NCBI GenBank assembly: GCA_017471925.1 | Contig: JAFURM010000006.1 | Span: 1 to 34,966 of the forward strand | DNA length: 34,966 bases | Reading direction: 5' to 3' | Source of the DNA: Bacteroides sp. | GTDB taxonomy: Bacteria; Bacteroidota; Bacteroidia; Bacteroidales; Bacteroidaceae | Part shown: positions 24,649-32,847 of the stretch, one piece after another | Layout of the letters: every line of letters begins with the position of its first letter | How positions within the stretch are numbered: position 1 is the first letter of the stretch | Program-made: the position numbers and the translations under genes | The notes under the pieces: model-generated | Databases searched by the model: none | What the model was told of the DNA's origin: nothing | The model's input: only the letters and a program-made list of their open reading frames with translations

Positions 24649-27390
24649 TTAGAAACGGAAATAAACGTTCAGGTAATAGTTCGTGCCGAAGAGATAGAAG
24701 TACTTGGAGTCGAAGGGCTGGTACTTCATGATGCTCTCCTCCTTATTCTTCAGCAGACGGATTTGCTCGTAGCCGCCGGTCTTGATGTCTTGGTCGTTCA
24801 GCAGGTTGTCCACACTGAGGCTGAAGCCCAGGGTGTACTTGCGCTGTATGTACCAGTTCTTGCCGATGCTGGCATTCATCACGAAGGCACCGTCGAACTT
24901 TTCCTGGTCGCGCAGCAAGGCCATGTCATCGGCCGTCATGTTGGAGGTGAGCACGGCATCCGTGCGGTAGAGCGGACTCATGGAAAGATACATGTGGTCG
25001 TAGTAGTTGCAATCCAGAGAGAGGAACAAGTTGTTGCGGCTGCGATAGTTCAAGCCGATGTTGGCGGCCAGCTGGGGAGTGCTCTCCACACGCTTGTTCT
25101 TCCAGTAGACCTTGCCCTGGTTCTTGATTTCGCCGCTGTTATCCTGAATCTGCACGAAGTCGGGGTTGGAGTTGTAGGTATATTGGCCCCAGCTCAAGGC
25201 ACCGCGCAGGGAGAGGCCCTCGTACAACGGTACGGAGACGGCAGCCTCCAAGCCGAAGTGACGCTTGTCGATGCCGCTCATGGCAAAGTTGGAGAAGGTG
25301 GTCTCCACGTCGTCATAGTAGGAGATGACCTTCGCCTGATCCATGAACATGGTGTAGTAACCGGAGAGGCGTGCCCTGAAGTCGCCCAAGCGGAGGTTGT
25401 AGGAAGCATCCACGCCGAAGATACGCTCTTCGTCTATGCCCGGTGTCGCGGCGTTGCGCGTGCGCGGTGATACAAAGGCGTAGTGGAAGGCCGGTGCGTC
25501 CTGCATGTAGGTGATGTTGGCTTCCAGCGTGTGGGCCGCCGTAATCTTGTAGCGGAAGTTGGCCTTTGCCTTATAGGTCAGGTAGTTCTGCTTCTTGGAG
25601 TCGCCCTGGGAGTCATCGGGGAAGAGTCCCTTCTTCCAAAGGCCGTGACGCCACAGGCTGTTGTGGCCTATCTCACCACCCAGGTTCACCTCCACATTGG
25701 CCAGATTGAAGTTATACTGTGCCCACGCACGTGCATGGAATACGTTGCCATAGTAGTCGTAGCTGTACTTGTCGCCCTCCTTCACGATGGGAGCATGGCC
25801 ATACTTGTTATAGTAGTCCATGTTGTTCTGATACTTCAGCGGGTCCATACCGCCCATGTCGCGCTCGGCGAACTTGTCGATGTCCACCCAATAGTCACCG
25901 CCCAGGAGGTCCTTCACCTCACTGTAATACTCCGTGCGGTTGCGGCGGATGTTCACGCCGCCCGTCAGCTTGGAGTTGTCCTTGAAGAGGTGGGAGAACT
26001 GGGTGTAGAGGTTCCAGTCGAGCTGGTCGGTGTGACGCTCTTCAATCATGTTGATGGAGCGGTTGCCCGAGCCATAGCGTTCGTTGCCCGTCTGCGTGCG
26101 GTTGATGTCATAGAGGTTGTCGAAGTTGATGTGGCGGATGTCATCGGTGTTGGCCATCCACGCCTCCTGCAGCCAGGCGCCGGTCGTAGTGCCCTCATAG
26201 AAGCTGGGCAGGTAACGGTAGTAGTCGGGTCTCGGGTCGGGACCGCCATACCACGTCAGGGCCGAGTAGCCGTTCTGCCCGAAGCGCAGGGAGGTGGCCG
26301 CACTCAGTTGGGTGCGGTCGGTAAGGTCCCAGGTGTAGTTCAGCATGGCGATAGGTTCATGATAATCGCGCACGCGGGCATTGCGGCGCTTGCCGTTCTG
26401 CCAACCCCAGTTGGGGTTGTAGTAGTTGTTTCCTACCAGGTCGTAGACCTCCTGTGTAGAGGCCTGCTGTGCTCCGCGCTCGGTGGGGGCACCGAGCAAG
26501 GTCAGGGTCAGGCGATGCTGCGGATTGAACTGTTTCTCCACGGAGAGGAAATAGCCGTAGGCATTATAGAAGACGCCCTTCACGTAGTCATTGCCTCCCT
26601 GACGGGTGGAGAGTGAGAAGGCATAGGACCAGCCGTTGTCCTGAGGACCGGAAGCATAGGTCACCATGCCACGATAGCGATACATGCTGTTGCTGTTCAC
26701 CAGGCTCATGCGCCATCCCTTGCGCATCTGTGAGGGGCGGGTGTTGATGTTGGTCACGCCGCCCACGCCGCCTACGCCCACGTTGGTCATACCCAGGCCG
26801 CTCGTGATTTCCTGGTTGCGGGTGGCATCGTTAAGGCCGCTCCACAGAGACCAGGGCGTGTAGCCGGTCATGGCGTCGTTCAGCTGGATGCCGTTCAGGT
26901 AGACGTCGGAGTATTGGGAATCATAGCCGCGCACGTTGAAGCGCATTTCGCTGAACTGATAGGAAGCGATGTTGTTGAAGATGTCCTTGGAGGCCGACAG
27001 GGAGGAGGGCAGTGACTGGGCGTCTTCCATCGTCTCGGTGTCGAACTCGGCAAAGATGGCATCGTCCACCGTGTGTGTACGCTCGGGTACCATCACCACA
27101 CGCACCTCACGCAGGTTGGTTCCTACGCGCACGGGCAAGGTCAAAGGCTCATACTCAATGGCCTCGAACTGCAGGCTGTACTCGCCCGGTTTCAGATTCT
27201 CGAACAGGAAAAGGCCTGCCTCGTCCGTCGTGGTCGTTGCATCGCCCGGCGTAAGGGTCACCTTCACGCGGGCAATCTTGTCGCGCGTGGTGCGCGACTC
27301 CACTGTACCCTTGATGCCTCCGCCCACTTGTGCGTAGCCGGCCAGGGCAAACAGGGTTGCAATCAACAGGAGAAATGTCTTTTGTCTCAT
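24649..27390 (-). CDS. TonB-dependent outer-membrane receptor (913 aa)
   Basis: A signal peptide (MRQKTFLLLIATLFALAGYA) is followed by a carboxypeptidase-regulatory-like domain (about 22-95, GGIKGTVESRTTRDKIARVK). Next is a plug domain with FNVRGYDSQYSDVYLNGIQL and GVGGVGGVTNINTRPS, then a large beta-barrel ending YYLNVYFRF. It lacks the SusC-type DPLYIVDG signature, so it is a TonB-dependent receptor outside the SusC class. A TTG three codons upstream is possible, but the ATG at 27390 starts the signal peptide cleanly. It lies 14 bases after the exported phosphatase-fold gene and 25 bases before the DUF5689 gene, so it is central to this operon. The substrate is inferred, not shown. Confidence 0.95.
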   Translation of the reverse strand: MRQKTFLLLIATLFALAGYAQVGGGIKGTVESRTTRDKIARVKVTLTPGDATTTTDEAGLFLFENLKPGEYSLQFEAIEYEPLTLPVRVGTNLREVRVVMVPERTHTVDDAIFAEFDTETMEDAQSLPSSLSASKDIFNNIASYQFSEMRFNVRGYDSQYSDVYLNGIQLNDAMTGYTPWSLWSGLNDATRNQEITSGLGMTNVGVGGVGGVTNINTRPSQMRKGWRMSLVNSNSMYRYRGMVTYASGPQDNGWSYAFSLSTRQGGNDYVKGVFYNAYGYFLSVEKQFNPQHRLTLTLLGAPTERGAQQASTQEVYDLVGNNYYNPNWGWQNGKRRNARVRDYHEPIAMLNYTWDLTDRTQLSAATSLRFGQNGYSALTWYGGPDPRPDYYRYLPSFYEGTTTGAWLQEAWMANTDDIRHINFDNLYDINRTQTGNERYGSGNRSINMIEERHTDQLDWNLYTQFSHLFKDNSKLTGGVNIRRNRTEYYSEVKDLLGGDYWVDIDKFAERDMGGMDPLKYQNNMDYYNKYGHAPIVKEGDKYSYDYYGNVFHARAWAQYNFNLANVEVNLGGEIGHNSLWRHGLWKKGLFPDDSQGDSKKQNYLTYKAKANFRYKITAAHTLEANITYMQDAPAFHYAFVSPRTRNAATPGIDEERIFGVDASYNLRLGDFRARLSGYYTMFMDQAKVISYYDDVETTFSNFAMSGIDKRHFGLEAAVSVPLYEGLSLRGALSWGQYTYNSNPDFVQIQDNSGEIKNQGKVYWKNKRVESTPQLAANIGLNYRSRNNLFLSLDCNYYDHMYLSMSPLYRTDAVLTSNMTADDMALLRDQEKFDGAFVMNASIGKNWYIQRKYTLGFSLSVDNLLNDQDIKTGGYEQIRLLKNKEESIMKYQPFDSKYFYLFGTNYYLNVYFRF

Positions 27391-27404
27391 AAGTATCAAG
27401 TTTA

Positions 27405-28442
27405 TTATTTACCTATATATATGTATACGGGGAAGTGGTCGCTGTAGCCTCCCTGGAAGGTGTTGCCCACGAATGTACGCAACGGGTAGCCCTTGTACTG
27501 CCCCTCCTTCTGCACCATGTAGTGTTGCTTGAAGATGTTGCCGTAGAACTTGCTGCCATCGGCCTTCTTCAGCTTCAGGCATCCCTTGCGGGCGTTCACG
27601 AGGTTCTCGCTCACGACGATGTTGTCGAAGATATTCCACGCGTCGCTGTAGGCCAGGGTGCCATAGCCAGCACGCAACATGTCGGTGTAGGGAGAGAAGA
27701 GGTCGCCGGGGCGCAGGTCCTTCACCTTGCGCTTGGCGTTCAGGCACTGGGCGATGCTCTTGTCGGTAGGGTCGTCATTGAAGTCGCCCATCATCACCAC
27801 CTTGGTCTGCGGACGCTCCTGCAACACGGAGTCGGCAATCTGGCGCATCTGTGTGGCAGCGGCCATACGCTTGTCCTCGGAAGCCTCCTTGCCGCCCAAG
27901 CGCGAAGGCCAGTGGGCCACCATGAAGAGGAAGTCCTCGCCCTCTATCTTGCCCCACATGGTGAGAATGTCGCGGGTGCGGAAGTTCTCCACGGAGGTGA
28001 TGCTGGTCTTGAACGCCTTCTCCCCTTCCAGCTTGAAGACATCGGGACGGTAGAAGAAGGCCACGTCCACGCCACGGGCGTCGGGCGAGTCATGATGTAT
28101 GATGCGATAGTCGGCGGGTGCCATCTTCTTCATCACCACCAGGTCTTCCAGGACGTTGCGGTTCTCTATCTCCGATAGGCCGATGACCACGGGATAGTCC
28201 TTGTTGATGGCAGCGATGTCAAAGAGCACGCGCTCAATGTTGCCCAGTTTCTTCTGATACTTCTCCTGTGTCCATGCTTTCGGTCCCTGGGGAGTGAATT
28301 CTTCATCGTGGGTGTCCGGGTCGTCGACGGTGTCGAAGAGATTCTCCACGTTGTAGAAGACCACCTTATAGGGCTTCCGCTGGGCAACGGTCAGGACGAC
28401 CGGCAGGAGCAGGAGGCATACGGTAATCAATAATTTCTTCAT
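27405..28442 (-). CDS. Exported endonuclease/exonuclease/phosphatase-fold enzyme (345 aa)
   Basis: This belongs to the DNase I-like metal-dependent phosphoesterase superfamily. A signal peptide (MKKLLITVCLLLLPVVLTVA) targets it to the periplasm or surface. All core motifs are present: FYNVENLFD (Asn31, Glu33), GLSEIEN (metal-binding Glu91), AHWPSR (His177), GDFND (Asp220, Asn222) and SDHFP (Asp335, His336). It is therefore likely to be active. Members cut DNA, RNA or smaller phosphodiesters, and the sequence does not decide which. It lies between a NUC1-type endonuclease and a TonB-dependent receptor, with gaps of 42 and 14 bases. That order fits stepwise breakdown of extracellular nucleic acid before uptake. 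Confidence 0.95.
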   Translation of the reverse strand: MKKLLITVCLLLLPVVLTVAQRKPYKVVFYNVENLFDTVDDPDTHDEEFTPQGPKAWTQEKYQKKLGNIERVLFDIAAINKDYPVVIGLSEIENRNVLEDLVVMKKMAPADYRIIHHDSPDARGVDVAFFYRPDVFKLEGEKAFKTSITSVENFRTRDILTMWGKIEGEDFLFMVAHWPSRLGGKEASEDKRMAAATQMRQIADSVLQERPQTKVVMMGDFNDDPTDKSIAQCLNAKRKVKDLRPGDLFSPYTDMLRAGYGTLAYSDAWNIFDNIVVSENLVNARKGCLKLKKADGSKFYGNIFKQHYMVQKEGQYKGYPLRTFVGNTFQGGYSDHFPVYIYIGK

Positions 28443-28484
28443 ACGGTATATTGGTGTTATGGGTTACACAGCATTATGTCAGGG

Positions 28485-29690
28485 TCAGTTCCAATTGATA
28501 TTCCAGTCGGAGGTGTTATAGTCTTGCTTCACGGCCGGGTCCACCGTGGGGAAGAAGGTGAATCCCGTCTTCTTCTCGATGGCTTCCACACTCATGCAGA
28601 TGGTGCGTGGGGGCTGGATGTCGCCATAGTTCTTATGCTCCACCCAGAAGCCTATACTCTTCAGCTGCATGGCCGTGCAGTCCTGTATGGCCTTGCCCGT
28701 AGAGCCGGTCTTGGTGCGAAGCAGCACCTTGAAGTAGTGCGTAGGCAGGGGACATACTCCTCCCATATAGTCTGTCGTGGAGGCGGTGGAGGCGGCGTCA
28801 TAATAGGCTCCGGTCACTACATAGAGCGTGTCGGAGCATCGCTGGTTGCGCACCTCGCTCTCTAAGTGCATCCACATCTGTTGGTTGAGTTTGTTGAGCT
28901 GAGGGGTCATGTTGGAGAAGTAGAAGGTCTGCTCGTTCAGTTCGGCACTTCCGGTGCGGTCGCCTGAGGGCAACTGGTGTCCACGGTCGTAGGAGCCCCG
29001 GTAGCTCTTGAAGAGATTGGCCTGTGCCTCTTCGGGGACGTAGGGGTCAAAGTCCCAGGCATCCGTGCGGCTCACGCCACCCACGTAGGCGGAATGTAAG
29101 GGATAGGCCACCCACAAGGCCACTTTGCGTGTCTTGTCGAAACACATGGAGTAGTTGCGCACTTCCTTGCCGTTGAGCTTGGCATAATGGGTGACATATT
29201 GGTAATTCTTGTTTTCCACTGCTGAGGGTGTCTCTGCCCATGTGCCCATCGTGGGCACGACCACTTGTCCGGCAGCCTGTTGCGTAAGGGTCAGTGTCTG
29301 CTTGCCTCCGTCGGCAAAGGTGAAGAGGATAGTGGCTACACGTTGTTCGGCTGTAGAGTTGTTGCGGAAGTAGACGTAGCACACGTTGATGCCGTCGGTC
29401 ACCGTGCCGCCGGTCGTGGCCGCATCGTCCGAGTAGTCGGAATAGTCGAAGGAACACCACCCCACTCCATCCGTTATCTCAGCCGTCCAGGCAGTCCCCA
29501 GCGTACCGCTAATCTGTACCGTCGCATTGCCTTTGGTCGATGCCACAGCAGAAGCCGTCTTCCACGCCGCACTGCACGTTGAGGTCTCGTCTGCATCATC
29601 AGAACTGCCCCCACAGGCGGTGAAGAGGGAGAGAAAGAGGAGGGAAAGGAAGAGGGTATTTTTCAAGATATGGAATGTATCAAGTATCAT
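28485..29690 (-). CDS. Lipoprotein DNA/RNA non-specific endonuclease, NUC1 family (401 aa)
   Basis: A lipoprotein signal (LSLFTAC, Cys26) anchors this nuclease outside the cytoplasm. Residues 45-140 look like a BACON-type beta domain (ITDGVGWCSFDY, ending TLTLTQQAAG). The catalytic domain follows with the NUC1 motif DRGHQ (235-239, general-base His238). SNMTPQ supplies the metal-binding Asn260, and WMHLESEV the Glu277. All key residues are intact, so it should cut single- and double-stranded DNA and RNA. The cytoplasm would be protected by export. It follows the 944-residue lipoprotein gene after 81 bases that contain a terminator, and it precedes the phosphatase-fold gene by 42 bases. Confidence 0.95.
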   Translation of the reverse strand: MILDTFHILKNTLFLSLLFLSLFTACGGSSDDADETSTCSAAWKTASAVASTKGNATVQISGTLGTAWTAEITDGVGWCSFDYSDYSDDAATTGGTVTDGINVCYVYFRNNSTAEQRVATILFTFADGGKQTLTLTQQAAGQVVVPTMGTWAETPSAVENKNYQYVTHYAKLNGKEVRNYSMCFDKTRKVALWVAYPLHSAYVGGVSRTDAWDFDPYVPEEAQANLFKSYRGSYDRGHQLPSGDRTGSAELNEQTFYFSNMTPQLNKLNQQMWMHLESEVRNQRCSDTLYVVTGAYYDAASTASTTDYMGGVCPLPTHYFKVLLRTKTGSTGKAIQDCTAMQLKSIGFWVEHKNYGDIQPPRTICMSVEAIEKKTGFTFFPTVDPAVKQDYNTSDWNINWN

Positions 29691-29710
29691 TCTTAATAGA
29701 AGAATATGAT

Positions 29711-29753
29711 TAAAACAAAAATAACTCTTGACGGGATTACTCCCGTCAAGAGT
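29711..29753 (-). terminator. Intrinsic terminator between the 944-residue lipoprotein and NUC1 genes
   Basis: A perfect 13-base stem (29724-29736 with 29741-29753) with a TTAC loop is followed on the minus strand by ATTTTTGTTTT. It would end or reduce transcription before the nuclease genes. The T-tract contains TATTTTTG (29716-29723), a -7 match that could restart transcription. Confidence 0.8.
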
Positions 29754-29771
29754 CTTCCTAAAGAGGATATA

Positions 29772-32606
29772 TTACTTCAACTGAAAACCACACATCACTG
29801 CACGTCCGGCACTGCTTGATGCATCATCGAAGGTGTCCGTAGTGGAAATGGTAATTGTAGAGTTCTCGGTCAAACCTTTCAAGGAAACAGAATAATAGTC
29901 GCTACCGGCAAAGGTAACCGTAAAAGGAGAGTTGTTTGATGCACCCTCATTGGCGGTCAAAGCAATACCGTTTGCTCCTGATACTTCCCCACCGTTATCC
30001 ACTCTGACATAAAGGGTAGCAGTTTTACCCTTCCAAGCCACTGCATAGAATGACAAAGTCTTGTCACCCGTGACACCTACAGCAGCAGAAGTGAATGTAC
30101 CGGCTTTTTTAGAGGTTCCTAACTTAACACCCTTAAAGGTAGATTCGCCTATAATAATGTCAGCTTCAGAAGCACTACCTACATTTGTTCCATTTGCAAA
30201 GTTAAATGCAGCTATTGATTCATAGGTTGCCTCTGTACTCGGTGTATCCGGTGTCGGGTCAGGTTCTTCTGTAGAGCCATTATCCATAAAGTCTGCGGCA
30301 TCTTCTACATTACGCGGCAGCAACTGCGGAGTAGATTTATAAGCACCTACAATACCCGTCAGTGAACCGGTAGTGGCCTTATAGGAAAGTCCGTCAAAGC
30401 CTGTGGCATTCTTGTTCAGATAGACTACCAATGCTTCGCCATTTACGGTGAACTGTGTGCTCATGTTGGATGCACTACCGGAGTTCTTCCATATATTTCC
30501 TTCGGCAGTCGTCACGTTCTTGATGGTTACAGGCATGCTGTAGTATTCGGCCATCTGGGCAGGGGTAATCTCTATCGGAGTCACCGTGTGGCCGGAGGAA
30601 ACGACAACAACATCTGCGGCTTCCCATCCCGTAATCTGCGTGATGCCATTATAAGCGCCAAGGGTAACATTGGCAGCCTTCAGGCTTACCTTCACCTTGT
30701 CGCCCAATGCATAATTGGCCGATACATCCACCTTATTATTATATAAGGTTATACCCTCACCACCGGTAGTTGCACCTTCGGTCATGATGTACAGCGTACC
30801 ATAAGAGAAGTTACCACCCTTGGGGTCACCGCTCACGATAGCTTCAAACTCCATGTCGGCAGACAAGGCCGTAGTGCCGGCTGCATACATCTCCAGTAGC
30901 GTGGCAATAGCAGACTTTTCGCTCGGCTTCGGCTCTTCACCACTACCCATAAAGGCTTTCACGTCATCCAGGTTACGAGGAACCAACTGTGAATTGTTCT
31001 TGTAAACAGAAGCTATGCCGACAATGTCACCGGTTGCCACTGTGAAAGACTGGCCATCGAATACGGAGCCTTGCTTGCAGAATACGGCAAACTCCTTGCC
31101 ATCGGCTGCGAAGGTATTGGTACCATAGTTTTCAATGACCCACGTATTGGCTGCGGCAGGAGCGGCATTCTTTACCACTACCGTCATAGCCTGATAGCCG
31201 GCCAATTGGTCGGGAGCAATAGCCACCGGAGTAATCTCTGCAGTACCGATCTTCTCGATTACACACCATGTTTCATTCTTGCCGCCAGTCACTTCATTCA
31301 AGCCGCTATACAGCTTGGCCGTAGCCAAACCGGCCTTAAGGGTAACCTTAATCTTATCACCCTTGTTCAATCCCAAGGTCTTGGGATCTACCTGACTGCC
31401 ATAGAGCGTTACGCCCTCACCGGCTTTGCTGGCACCCTCGGCAGCAACCTGCAGGTTGTTGTTGGTGTAGTTGCCACCTTCAACGTCACATTGCACAACG
31501 GCCTCAAAGTAGCGGTCGGCAGTTGCATCAATGACCGGTCCGTCTTCTGCCATCATGGCATTGATTTCAGCAATGGTGATGACTTTGGCTTCAGCCGGAG
31601 TCTCAGCCGCCGCTTCAAAGTCTACCTCCTGACCACCTTCGCCCGTAGCCAGCGTGATGTCGTCTAAGCGGATAGCTGAGCTAACCTCTGTATCAAACTT
31701 GATGTAGAGTTCCGTCGTGGCCTGCTTCAGGGTGAAGTCGGCCGTTGCAAGTACCCAGTAAGGAGTGGCTTCATCACCCTTGTTCTTGGTGTAGGTAATA
31801 GGAATCCACTTGCTGCCATCGTTGCTCACAGAGACCTTGAACAGGGAAGTGTCGAAGGTATTGACATATTCGCCAGTATCATCAGATTTCAAGGAATAGC
31901 TGGCACCGAAAGTCAGTTTCAGCTTCTTCTGCTCGCTTGTCAGGGCAATCTTATTGATATAGAAGGTGGTGGGAGCCGTTCCGAAGAACACCACGTTGGG
32001 GCCTGAAGCACCTTCGTATGCACCACTATTGGAGAGACCGGAGTTGCGTACGCTGACCTTGCCGCTCGAGCCGTAGGTTACGTTGGCCGCACCTTCACCC
32101 GTCTTCTTCCAGCCGGTGTAAGCATCCACATAAGGCTTGTCGGAAGCGCTGGCATCATCGCCCACCGTTTCGTTGAATATCACAGCCGTCGGAGTGTCCG
32201 GTACTATCGGTTCGTCTGCACCAAAGCTTTTCACCGTCACCGTTTCCGACATCAACACACCACTGCTGTTGACAATCTGCACATCCACCTTGGCCGTACC
32301 CGAAGTACCTGCAGGCACGCTGACCGAAATCTGAGCATCCCCGTCACCGGTCGTCTTGGAGAGAGTCAGCCAAGTGGCATCATCCTGCACGGTTATCTTC
32401 CAGGGGCGATTGGTCTTCACCTCAAAATAGTCCTGGCTGTCGGCAGTAGGCTTGCCGTCTTCACCAAACGTCAGGGATGTCGGAGAAACCTCCAGATAAG
32501 GAGCTTCGGTGTCGTCATTGTCGTCCACACAAGCCGTGACTGTCAGCATCATAAGCATCAGCAGCAGGCTGTGCCATGAACTCAAATAGCTAATTAGTCT
32601 TTTCAT
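29772..32606 (-). CDS. Large surface lipoprotein: BACON domain plus two duplicated DUF5689-like/OB-type modules (944 aa)
   Basis: The lipobox is TVTAC (Cys26), followed by the acidic VDDNDDTEAP expected for surface export. Residues 36-127 are a BACON domain (YLEVSPTSLTFGEDGK, RPWKITVQDDATWLTLS). Residues 140-325 look like a jelly-roll binding domain ending IRLDDITLATG. Two tandem modules follow, about 343-553 and 565-774, sharing an order of motifs: EGVTLYGSQVD and EGITLYNNKVD, then GDKIKVTLKAG and GDKVKVSLKAA, then SQLVPRNLDDVKAFM and PQLLPRNVEDAADFM. After a Pro/Thr/Asp linker, residues 795-944 form another beta domain. The modules resemble the DUF5689/OB-fold type, a fold that often binds nucleic acid. 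It has no catalytic motif and is probably a surface-binding protein. The operon promoter is upstream. Confidence 0.9.
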   Translation of the reverse strand: MKRLISYLSSWHSLLLMLMMLTVTACVDDNDDTEAPYLEVSPTSLTFGEDGKPTADSQDYFEVKTNRPWKITVQDDATWLTLSKTTGDGDAQISVSVPAGTSGTAKVDVQIVNSSGVLMSETVTVKSFGADEPIVPDTPTAVIFNETVGDDASASDKPYVDAYTGWKKTGEGAANVTYGSSGKVSVRNSGLSNSGAYEGASGPNVVFFGTAPTTFYINKIALTSEQKKLKLTFGASYSLKSDDTGEYVNTFDTSLFKVSVSNDGSKWIPITYTKNKGDEATPYWVLATADFTLKQATTELYIKFDTEVSSAIRLDDITLATGEGGQEVDFEAAAETPAEAKVITIAEINAMMAEDGPVIDATADRYFEAVVQCDVEGGNYTNNNLQVAAEGASKAGEGVTLYGSQVDPKTLGLNKGDKIKVTLKAGLATAKLYSGLNEVTGGKNETWCVIEKIGTAEITPVAIAPDQLAGYQAMTVVVKNAAPAAANTWVIENYGTNTFAADGKEFAVFCKQGSVFDGQSFTVATGDIVGIASVYKNNSQLVPRNLDDVKAFMGSGEEPKPSEKSAIATLLEMYAAGTTALSADMEFEAIVSGDPKGGNFSYGTLYIMTEGATTGGEGITLYNNKVDVSANYALGDKVKVSLKAANVTLGAYNGITQITGWEAADVVVVSSGHTVTPIEITPAQMAEYYSMPVTIKNVTTAEGNIWKNSGSASNMSTQFTVNGEALVVYLNKNATGFDGLSYKATTGSLTGIVGAYKSTPQLLPRNVEDAADFMDNGSTEEPDPTPDTPSTEATYESIAAFNFANGTNVGSASEADIIIGESTFKGVKLGTSKKAGTFTSAAVGVTGDKTLSFYAVAWKGKTATLYVRVDNGGEVSGANGIALTANEGASNNSPFTVTFAGSDYYSVSLKGLTENSTITISTTDTFDDASSSAGRAVMCGFQLK

Positions 32607-32647
32607 CTCAATGTTTTTAAAGGTTAATAAATCGTTTATAGTGTGGA

Positions 32648-32678
32648 CAAAGGTATAAAAATCCTATAAAAATCCAAT
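32648..32678 (-). promoter_or_regulatory. Promoter of the nuclease/TonB operon with an exact 11-base tandem repeat
   Basis: On the minus strand ATTG (32675-32678) is followed after 19 bases by TACCTTTG (32648-32655), a full -7 match. The spacer consists almost wholly of GGATTTTTATA repeated twice without a gap (32665-32675 and 32654-32664). A third GGAT lies 10 bases further upstream. Repeats one helical turn apart are typical binding sites of OmpR/PhoB-type response regulators. Confidence 0.6.
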
Positions 32679-32794
32679 TCTATCCAACCTGTTTTTTTCG
32701 GCAAAACGTTTAAACGCGAAGGGCGGAAGGAATAGAGGATACAGAAGTGTTACAATTTCCTCCCCTGTCCTTCCCTATTTATTTTCAGGCAGGC

Positions 32795-32824
32795 AAAAAA
32801 AAATGGAGAGGGAACACCTCTCCA
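32795..32824 (-). terminator. Intrinsic terminator of ettA
   Basis: TGGAGAGG (32804-32811) pairs perfectly with CCTCTCCA (32817-32824) around a five-base loop. On the minus strand nine T residues follow. It lies 24 bases beyond the ettA stop. Confidence 0.9.
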
Positions 32825-32847
32825 CCTTATTATATATATTAAAGGAT

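Noticed and set aside
32725-32774. Imperfect inverted repeat upstream of the nuclease operon promoter
   Set aside because: Pairing is interrupted, no T-tract follows, and a better ettA terminator lies just before it.
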